Origin: Streptomyces hokutonensis
Lineage (GTDB): Bacteria > Actinomycetota > Actinomycetes > Streptomycetales > Streptomycetaceae
Direction of reading: 5' to 3'
DNA: 64,000 nt
Assembly: GCF_000376565.1 (NCBI RefSeq)
Contig: NZ_BARG01000036.1
Span: 53,752 to 117,751, forward strand
Of the stretch, positions 58,336-64,000 are shown in pieces. A program made the position numbers and the translations under genes. Numbering within the stretch: position 1 is the stretch's first letter; every line of letters starts with the position of its first letter. The notes under the pieces are model-generated. The model saw only the letters and a program-made list of their open reading frames with translations, made no database searches and had not been told where the DNA came from.

Positions 58336-59400
58336 ATGCCGCACATGACCGCCTTCGCCAGGAACCAGTGGTACGTCGCCGCCTACAGCCACGAGGTCGG
58401 CCGTGATCTGCTCGGCCGGACGATCCTCGGCGAGCCGCTTGTCTTCTACCGCACCGAGGACGGCGGCACCCCCGTGGCGCTGCACGACCGGTGTGTGCAC
58501 CGGCGGTTCCCGCTCTCCGAGAGCCGGCTCGACGGGGACCGGATCGTGTGCGGGTACCACGGGTTCACGTACGACACGACGGGCGGCTGCGTGTACGTGC
58601 CGGGGCAGAAACGCATCCCCCGCACCGCCCGCGTCGCCTCGTACCCGGTGGTCGAGCAGGACGCGCTGGTCTGGGTGTGGATCGGTGACCCGGCGCTCGC
58701 CGACCCGCAGGTCATCCCCCGCGCCCCGCACCTCGCCTCCCCCGAGTGGGTCACGGTCAGCGGCATGGAGCCGATCGACGCCGACTACGGCCTCCTCGTC
58801 GACAACCTCCTCGACCTCTCCCACGAGACGTATCTGCACGGCGGCTACATCGGCTCCCCCGAGGTCGCCGAGACGCCGATCACCACGGAGGTCGACGAGG
58901 GAGCCGGTGTCGTACGGGTGAGCCGGCACATGGACGACGCCGAGTGCCCGCCGTTCTACGCCAGGTCGACCGGGATACAGGGGCGGATCACCCGCTGGCA
59001 GGACATCGAGTACCACGCGCCCTGCCTCTACCTCCTGCACAGCCGCATCGCCCCGGTCGGCGTCCTCCCCGAGGCGGACGGCAGCGACCCGAACGGCTTC
59101 CACACCGAGATCACCTACGCCATCACCCCCTCCTCGGACGGCAAGGTGTACGACTTCTGGGCGGTCTCGCGCGACTGGGCCACGGACGACGCCGAGGTCA
59201 CCGAGTTCCTGCGGAGCAACAACCACACCGTCGTCATGCAGGACGTGGACGCCCTCAACCTCCTTCAGCGCACGCTGGGTTCGGAGCGCGCCGGCTATCA
59301 GGAGCTGAGCATCAACATCGACACCGGCGGTCTCGCCGCCCGCCGTATCCTCGCCCGGCTGGTCGAGGAGGGCGCCAAGCCGGTGGAGAAGGTCCAGTGA
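58336..59400 (+). CDS. Rieske oxygenase subunit, VanA-type O-demethylase-like
   Basis: 354-aa oxygenase. Rieske 2Fe-2S ligands Cys53-x-His55 and Cys72-x2-His75 (DRCVHRRF, VCGYHGFTY); mononuclear iron ligands in NLLDLSHETYLHGG (Asp160, His163, His168). Together with the reductase two genes on it would oxidise an aromatic or methoxy-aromatic acid such as vanillate; exact substrate open. ATG at 58336, with another three codons on. The stop overlaps the GTG of the next small gene. Confidence 0.9.
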   Translation: MPHMTAFARNQWYVAAYSHEVGRDLLGRTILGEPLVFYRTEDGGTPVALHDRCVHRRFPLSESRLDGDRIVCGYHGFTYDTTGGCVYVPGQKRIPRTARVASYPVVEQDALVWVWIGDPALADPQVIPRAPHLASPEWVTVSGMEPIDADYGLLVDNLLDLSHETYLHGGYIGSPEVAETPITTEVDEGAGVVRVSRHMDDAECPPFYARSTGIQGRITRWQDIEYHAPCLYLLHSRIAPVGVLPEADGSDPNGFHTEITYAITPSSDGKVYDFWAVSRDWATDDAEVTEFLRSNNHTVVMQDVDALNLLQRTLGSERAGYQELSINIDTGGLAARRILARLVEEGAKPVEKVQ

Positions 59401-59576
59401 CCGCTCCGACCGGCGAGGTCTACCGCATCGACTGGCTGCCCGGCACCGACGTCCTGCACGGCACCTGTCACTGCGGACGCGAGCACACGTCGCAGGATCC
59501 GATCGAGATGTGGGAGTGGATGCTCGCCCACCCCCGGGGCCACTCGGTCGACGAGCCGCAGGGAGCCGACGCATGA
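59397..59576 (+). CDS. 59-aa Cys/His protein between oxygenase and reductase
   Basis: Small cytoplasmic protein coupled on both sides: its GTG overlaps the oxygenase stop (GTGA) and its stop overlaps the reductase ATG (ATGA). It contains GTCHCGREHTSQDP with Cys24, Cys26 and His30, and an acidic aromatic helix DPIEMWEWMLAHP. A metal- or cluster-binding helper, or a third subunit, is plausible. I recognise no named family. Confidence 0.75.
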   Translation: MTAPTGEVYRIDWLPGTDVLHGTCHCGREHTSQDPIEMWEWMLAHPRGHSVDEPQGADA

Positions 59577-60586
59577 CCGCGCACGAGGCCGAACTCGCCT
59601 CCGACCGAGGCGAGTTCGCATCCGAGGCGGAACTCGTCGCCGCCCGGCGGGAGTTCGCGGCCGACACCGAACTCGTCGTCGAACGGCGCGAGTCCGCGGC
59701 CGACGGCGTGCTCGCCCTCACCCTGCGCCACCCGCTCGGCGAGCAACTGCCCCTCTGGGAGCCGGGCGCCCACATCGACGTCGTGCTCGGCCCGGGTCTG
59801 GAGCGCCAGTACTCGCTGTGCGGCGACCCGGCGGACCGTACGGCGTGGCGGATCGCGGTGCTGCGGGAGCCGGAGGGGCGGGGCGGATCGGCGTATGTGC
59901 ACGAGCAGTTGGGGCAGGGCGACAAGGTGCGGGTGCGCGGACCGCGCAACCACTTCCGCCTGGAGTCCGCCCCCCGCTACCGCTTCGTCGCGGGCGGCAT
60001 CGGCATCACCCCGCTCCTGCCGATGCTGGCCGCGGCGGAGGCGGCGGGCGCGGAGTGGAGCCTGCTCTACGGCGGTCGCACCCGCAACTCCATAGCGTTC
60101 ACCGAGGAGTTGAGCCGCTACGGCGACCGGGTCACCGTAGCTCCGCAGGACGAGGTCGGACTGCTGGACCTGCCGTCCGTCCTGGACGACGTGCCCGAGG
60201 GCACCCTCGTCTACTGCTGCGGTCCCGCACCGCTGCTGGACGCGGTCGAGGCCCGCTGCCCCGGCGGCATCCTGCATCTGGAGCGCTTCCAGCCGAAGGT
60301 CCAAGAGGTGGGCGCCGACAGCGAGTTCGAGGTGGTGCTGGAACAGAGCGGCAGGACGCTGACCGTCCCCGTGGGCGTGTCCGTGCTCGACACCGTGCGC
60401 GCCGCCGGGGTCGAGGTGTTGTTCTCCTGCACCGAGGGCACCTGCGGGACCTGCGAGACCGACGTAGTCGAAGGCACTCCGGACCACCGGGACTCGGTGC
60501 TGAGCGAGGAGGAGCGGGCGGCCGGCGAGACCATGCTCATCTGTGTCTCGCGCTGCCTGGGGAAGCGGCTCGTGCTCGATCTGTGA
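59573..60586 (+). CDS. VanB-type oxygenase reductase with N-terminal tandem repeat
   Basis: 337-aa reductase passing electrons from NAD(P)H to the Rieske oxygenase. Order: flavin domain (LERQYSLCGDPADRTAWRIAV), NAD domain (FVAGGIGITPLLPML, LVYCCGPAPLLDAV), C-terminal plant-type 2Fe-2S domain (FSCTEGTCGTCETDVVEG plus Cys in LICVSRC). Normal members begin near ELVVERRE; here 39 extra residues form three 13-aa repeats. ATG overlaps the small gene's stop. Its 3' end overlaps the convergent IclR gene by 50 bases. Confidence 0.9.
   Translation: MTAHEAELASDRGEFASEAELVAARREFAADTELVVERRESAADGVLALTLRHPLGEQLPLWEPGAHIDVVLGPGLERQYSLCGDPADRTAWRIAVLREPEGRGGSAYVHEQLGQGDKVRVRGPRNHFRLESAPRYRFVAGGIGITPLLPMLAAAEAAGAEWSLLYGGRTRNSIAFTEELSRYGDRVTVAPQDEVGLLDLPSVLDDVPEGTLVYCCGPAPLLDAVEARCPGGILHLERFQPKVQEVGADSEFEVVLEQSGRTLTVPVGVSVLDTVRAAGVEVLFSCTEGTCGTCETDVVEGTPDHRDSVLSEEERAAGETMLICVSRCLGKRLVLDL
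59585..59701 (+). repeat. Three 39-bp tandem repeats at the start of the reductase gene
   Basis: Three in-frame units code EAELASDRGEFAS, EAELVAARREFAA and DTELVVERRESAA. Only the last unit matches the ordinary N-terminus of VanB-type reductases, so the first two look like duplications of it. Confidence 0.75.
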
Positions 60587-61310
60587 TCCGCAGATCGTCG
60601 TCGATGAGCGCCACCGCCACCAGCAACTGGGGCAGCAGGTCCCGCCGTACGGCCTCGGCGGAGTGCCGGCCGGCGGGCACCCCGACGCTCACGCCGGCGA
60701 CCACCGCGCCGTCCCGGTCCCGCACCGGGGCGGCGACCGATCTGAGCCCCTCCTCCAGTTCCTCGTCGACGAGCGCGTACCCCTCGTGCCGTATCCGGTG
60801 AAGTTCCTTGCGCAGTACGTCGGTTGACGTCCCGTCAGCGAGTCGCCCGGCCGGCAGGTGGGCCAGGAGCACCCGACCCACCGCGGTGGCGCGGGCAGGG
60901 TAGCGGGTGCCCACGATGATCGTGGCGGCCAGGACGCGACGGGCCGGGAGACAGGCGACGTGGACGACGTCGTCGCCGTCGAGGACGCACAGGGACGCCG
61001 ACTCCCCTGTCCGCGCGACGAGTTGCTCCAGATGCGGGGCTGCGAGCTGCGGCAGGGTGGAGCCCGCGAGGTAGGAGTAGCCGAGCTCCAGGACGCGCGG
61101 GGTGAGCCGGAAGAGGCGGCCGTCGGACTGGACGTAGCCGAGGTCGGCCAGGGTCAGCAGCAGCCGGCGGGCGGCGGCGCGGGTCAGTTCGCAGGCGCGG
61201 GCCACCTCGCTGAGCGTACGGGCGGGATGCTCGGCGTCGAAGGAGCGGATGACGGCGAGGCCGCGCTCGAAGGACCTCACGAAGTGCGGTGCGCGGGCTG
61301 CCGCAGGCAT
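60537..61310 (-). CDS. IclR-family transcriptional regulator
   Basis: 257-aa regulator with N-terminal winged helix (RSFERGLAVIRSFDAEHPARTLSEVARACELTRAAARRLL, residues about 10-50) and an IclR effector domain (LVARTGESASLCVLDGDDVVHVA, VGTRYPARATAVGRVLLAHL, GVPAGRHSAEAVRRDLLPQL). PcaR/PobR-like members sense aromatic acids, in line with the adjacent VanAB-like operon. ATG with GGAGG upstream. Divergent from the importer at 61513 and convergent with the reductase. Confidence 0.9.
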   Translation of the reverse strand: MPAAARAPHFVRSFERGLAVIRSFDAEHPARTLSEVARACELTRAAARRLLLTLADLGYVQSDGRLFRLTPRVLELGYSYLAGSTLPQLAAPHLEQLVARTGESASLCVLDGDDVVHVACLPARRVLAATIIVGTRYPARATAVGRVLLAHLPAGRLADGTSTDVLRKELHRIRHEGYALVDEELEEGLRSVAAPVRDRDGAVVAGVSVGVPAGRHSAEAVRRDLLPQLLVAVALIDDDLRITDRARAASPGSARHR

Positions 61311-61378
61311 CGTCGCCTCCAGACGGACGCACGGAGTGCGCTCCGGGAGCACGGTAGAAGCGCATTTCGATAACTGTC

Positions 61379-61430
61379 AACAATTTTGTTAGCCAAACCA
61401 TTGACCCCGTCCGACGCCGGGTTCTACGTT
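61379..61430 (+). promoter_or_regulatory. Promoter and dyad before the ABC importer
   Basis: AACAA-TT-TTGTT dyad (61379-61390) directly precedes TTGACC (61401-61406) and, 18 bases on, TACGTT (61425-61430), a fair vegetative-type promoter. The dyad just upstream of -35 may bind the divergent IclR protein. Unusually AT-rich for the region. Confidence 0.5.
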
Positions 61431-61512
61431 CCCGCTGAGCACCAAGAAGAGCACCACTGTGCGCTGTGCGCACAGCCTGTCGGAACACCGTTGTCTGTAC
61501 AGGAGGAGCCGT

Positions 61513-62481
61513 ATGCGTCGTCTGCTCGCCGGTCTCACGGTCGGCACATTCCTGCTCGCCACCGCGGCCTGCGGCTCGTCCGGCGGGTCGAGTTCGTCGA
61601 AGAGCACGTCCTCGGGGGGCACCACCACGGTCAAGGTGGGGGTCATCCCCATCGTCGATGTCGCCCCGCTCTACCTCGGCCAGAAGCAGGGTTTCTACTC
61701 CAAGCACGGCTTGAAACTCACCATGACGCTCGCGCAGGGCGGCGCGGCCATCGTGCCGGGTGTGGTCAGCGGCCAGTTCCAGTTCGGCTTCTCCAACATG
61801 ACCTCGCTGATGCTCGCCCAGAGCAATGACGTCCCGGTGAAGGCCATTGCCAACGGGGTCGCCTCAACCGGCGTGTCAGGGAGGGACTTTGGCGCCCTGG
61901 TCGTCAAGAAGGGCAGCACTCTCAAGTCGGCGAAGGAGCTGGAGGGCAAGAAGGTCGCGGTCAACACGCTGAAGAACATCAACGAGACGGCCGTACGCGA
62001 ATCCGTCCGCAAGGCCGGCGGCGACCCGGACAAGGTGAAGTTCGTCGAGCTGGCCTTCGACCAGATGCCGGCCGCGCTCGACAAGGGCCAGATCGACGCC
62101 GCGATGGCCGTCGAACCCGCGCTCACCACCATGCTGAACCAGGGCGCCCAGCAGATCGCCTGGCCACTGGTCGACGTCGCGCCGAACCTCACCGTCGCCA
62201 TGTACTTCACGTCGTCGGCGTACGCGGCCAAGAACCCTGACGTGGTCAAGAAGTTCCAGGAGGCCACCGCCGAGTCCCTGGCCTACGCCGACGCCCACCC
62301 GGACGAGGTCCGCCAGATCGTCGCCACCTACACCAAGGTCCCGGCCAGTGTGCTGGCCAAGGTGATCCTGCCCAAGTGGCCCGCCGATCCCAACCGTTCG
62401 TCGATCGAGGCACTGGAGAAGCTGAGCGAGACCGACGGCCTCTTCAAGAAGACCCCCGACCTGAACACGCTGCTCCCGTGA
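61513..62481 (+). CDS. ABC importer substrate-binding lipoprotein, SsuA/TauA-like
   Basis: 322-aa lipoprotein with signal peptide and lipobox (TAACGSS), a Ser-rich linker and an NMT1/SsuA-type fold: VKVGVIPIVDVAPLYLGQKQGFYSKHGL, VSGQFQFGFSNM, ELEGKKVAVNTLKNINE, QIDAAMAVEPALTTM. Such proteins capture sulfonates, nitrate, pyrimidines or aromatic acids. Given the Rieske operon and IclR next to it, an aromatic acid is the best guess. ATG with AGGAGGA. Overlaps the permease gene by GTGA. Confidence 0.88.
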   Translation: MRRLLAGLTVGTFLLATAACGSSGGSSSSKSTSSGGTTTVKVGVIPIVDVAPLYLGQKQGFYSKHGLKLTMTLAQGGAAIVPGVVSGQFQFGFSNMTSLMLAQSNDVPVKAIANGVASTGVSGRDFGALVVKKGSTLKSAKELEGKKVAVNTLKNINETAVRESVRKAGGDPDKVKFVELAFDQMPAALDKGQIDAAMAVEPALTTMLNQGAQQIAWPLVDVAPNLTVAMYFTSSAYAAKNPDVVKKFQEATAESLAYADAHPDEVRQIVATYTKVPASVLAKVILPKWPADPNRSSIEALEKLSETDGLFKKTPDLNTLLP

Positions 62482-63251
62482 AAGGACTGAACACCGCACT
62501 CGGTGCGGCCGGACTCGCGGCCTTCCTCGCCCTCGGCGAGGTCGTGCCGCGCGTCGGCATCGTCAAGGAGGCCTACTTCCCGCCGACCAGCCAGATCGCC
62601 TCCGCGTTTTGGACCGAGCTGAACGACGGCGCGTTCTGGTCGGCGCTCGGCGACACCCTCACCGGCTGGGCCCTCGGCCTCGCGATCGCCGTCGGCGCGG
62701 GCATCATCGCGGGCGTCCTGCTCTCCGTCGTCCCCTATCTGCGCGAGGCGACCGCCTCGACGATCGAGTTCCTCCGCCCGATCCCCTCGGTCGCCCTCAT
62801 CCCCCTGGCAGTGCTGTTGTACGGCACCGAACTGAAGTCGGTGCTGTTGCTCGTCGTCTACGCCTCCTTCTGGCAGATCCTCATCCAGGTCCTCTACGGC
62901 GTCCAGGACGTCGACCCGGTCGCCGAGGAGACGGCGCGGTCCTACGGCCTCGGCACCTGGGCGCGGGTGCGGCACGTGCTGTGGCCGAGCGCGCTGCCGT
63001 ACGTCATGACCGGCGTACGGCTGGCGGCGGCCGTCGCGCTGATCCTCACCATCACGGCCGAACTGGTCATCGGCGCACCGGGGTTGGGCGCCACCATCAT
63101 GGTCGCGCAGAGCTCGCAGGCCGTACCCGAGATGTACGCGCTGATCGTGGTGACCGGTCTGCTGGGGCTGATCATCAACGTGGGCGCGCGGACGGTGGAA
63201 CGGCGGGCGCTGGCCTGGCACCAGTCCGTGCGCGGGGAGGTGGCGGTATGA
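62478..63251 (+). CDS. ABC importer permease, SsuC/TauC-like
   Basis: 257-aa permease with about six helices and the EAA loop VAEETARSYGLGTWARVRHVLWPSALPYVMTG. GTG start in the stop of the binding-protein gene; its stop overlaps the next permease ATG. Works with the proteins at 61513 and 63248. Confidence 0.88.
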   Translation: MKGLNTALGAAGLAAFLALGEVVPRVGIVKEAYFPPTSQIASAFWTELNDGAFWSALGDTLTGWALGLAIAVGAGIIAGVLLSVVPYLREATASTIEFLRPIPSVALIPLAVLLYGTELKSVLLLVVYASFWQILIQVLYGVQDVDPVAEETARSYGLGTWARVRHVLWPSALPYVMTGVRLAAAVALILTITAELVIGAPGLGATIMVAQSSQAVPEMYALIVVTGLLGLIINVGARTVERRALAWHQSVRGEVAV

Positions 63252-64000
63252 GGCGCGTACTGCTCCGGCTGCTGTTCGTGGTCGCGCTCCCGGCGGTGCT
63301 GCTCACCGTCTGGTGGCTGGCGTCGGACGGCAGCACCAACGTGTTCTGGCCACCGCTGCGGACGATCCTCAAGACCTTCCCTGACGTGTGGACCGCCGAC
63401 CGTTTCAGGACGGACGTGCTCCCAAGTGTCCTGCGTCTGACGGCCGGTTACGCCGCGGCGGCCGTCGCCGGAGTCGCGCTCGGCACGGTCATCGGCTCCT
63501 ACCGGCGGGTGCGCGCGGTGTGCGAACCGGTCCTGGAGTTCCTGCGCGCGGTGCCGCCGCCGGTCCTGGTCCCGGTCATCATGCTGTTCGCGGGCATCGG
63601 AAACACGATGAAGATCGTGGTCATCGCGAGCGGCTGCGTCTGGCCGATCCTCCTCAACACGGTCGAGGGCGTCCGCGCGGTCGACCCGGTCATGAAGGAG
63701 ACGGCCCTCTCCTACGGCATCACCGGCATCGCCCGCCTGCGGAGCCTGGTGCTGCGCTCGGCGAGCCCGCAGATCTTCACCGGGCTGCGCCAGGCGCTGT
63801 CCATCGGGATCATCCTCATGGTCATCAGCGAGATGTTCGCGGGCACCGACGGACTCGGTTACACCGTCGTCCAGTTCCAGCGCAGTTTCGCGGTGCCCGA
63901 CATGTGGACGGGCATCCTCGTCCTCGGGATGCTGGGATTCCTGCTCTCCGTCGTCTTCCAGGTGGTCGAGCGGCGGGTGCTCGGCTGGTACCACGGCCTG
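63248..64000 (+). CDS. ABC importer permease, SsuC/TauC-like, cut by window end
   Basis: First 251 residues of a second permease, still open at the window edge. Seen: LLFVVALPAVLLTVWWLASDG, VIGSYRRVRAVCEPVLEFLRAVPPP, and EAA loop VMKETALSYGITGIARLRSLVLRSASPQ. Two different permeases imply a heterodimeric channel, less common for this family. The ATPase gene presumably follows outside the window. Confidence 0.87.
   Translation, partial: MRRVLLRLLFVVALPAVLLTVWWLASDGSTNVFWPPLRTILKTFPDVWTADRFRTDVLPSVLRLTAGYAAAAVAGVALGTVIGSYRRVRAVCEPVLEFLRAVPPPVLVPVIMLFAGIGNTMKIVVIASGCVWPILLNTVEGVRAVDPVMKETALSYGITGIARLRSLVLRSASPQIFTGLRQALSIGIILMVISEMFAGTDGLGYTVVQFQRSFAVPDMWTGILVLGMLGFLLSVVFQVVERRVLGWYHGL

Noticed and set aside
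1..64000. CRISPR arrays, rRNA, tRNA and insertion sequences
   Set aside because: Looked for; no regularly spaced repeats, cloverleaf-like sequences or transposase-like products were found.

Overview
The window is a 64-kb piece of a high-GC actinobacterial chromosome, most probably Streptomyces or a close relative. The signs are strongly G/C-biased third codon positions, frequent GTG starts, ATGA/GTGA start-stop overlaps, sugar transporters encoded without their ATPase (as in Streptomyces, where one shared ATPase serves many importers), MmyB-type XRE regulators, F420-related genes, many secreted glycoside hydrolases, and FxSxx-COOH-type RiPP genes. No rRNA, tRNA, CRISPR array, insertion sequence or prophage is visible.

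Layout. 0-2.6 kb: the end of a sensor histidine kinase and a convergent NAD kinase. 2.7-7.7 kb: a redox/regulator island with two divergent XRE regulators, a MarR regulator, two short-chain dehydrogenases and an F420-NADP oxidoreductase-like protein. MarR-like inverted repeats lie in front of several of these genes. 7.7-13.5 kb: a chito-oligosaccharide-type module (GntR regulator, lipoprotein binding protein, two permeases, cytoplasmic GH20 hexosaminidase). 13.5-24.1 kb: secreted polysaccharide degradation (CBM3-GH16; a two-component system overlapping a GH9 glucanase; a GH78-like rhamnosidase with four Cys-rich repeats divergent from a GH76 mannanase, with matching LacI-type operators before both). 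24.2-32.6 kb: a second sugar module (BadF-type sugar kinase, GH4 phospho-glycosidase, two permeases, binding protein, paralogous GntR) followed by a secreted GH18 chitinase. 24.2 kb also holds an odd fusion of an amidohydrolase remnant with an Atu4866 domain. 32.6-40.6 kb: a five-gene minus-strand operon (YtcJ-like amidohydrolase, MFS exporter, free-standing Atu4866 protein, CPA1 antiporter, second amidohydrolase) divergent from a LysR regulator. 40.7-42.2 kb: a DUF1275 membrane protein and an aquaporin.

42.3-58.0 kb is the most unusual part: a minus-strand run of nine genes. In transcription order these are a 66-aa FxsA-like RiPP precursor ending in Y-E-D-S-P rather than F-x-S-x-x, an FxsB radical SAM/SPASM maturase, a SLATT-like membrane protein, a TIR-domain protein, a MoxR AAA+ ATPase, a vWA protein, and three tandem TIR-like/NB-ARC/TPR proteins of FxsT type that all end in the same WDFEPQP tail. 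It looks like a RiPP cyclophane pathway joined to an NTPase-controlled conflict (immunity-type) system.

58.3-64 kb: a Rieske oxygenase (VanA-type), a 59-aa Cys/His protein and a reductase (VanB-type) form a translationally coupled operon. An IclR regulator follows on the other strand, then a nitrate/sulfonate/aromatic-type ABC importer (lipoprotein and two permeases, the last cut by the window edge).

The carbohydrate genes form one logical programme: extracellular chitinase, glucanases, mannanase and rhamnosidase release oligomers; two ATPase-less ABC importers bring them in; GH20, GH4 and the kinase feed them to central metabolism. The two GntR modules share similar candidate operators and may cross-talk.
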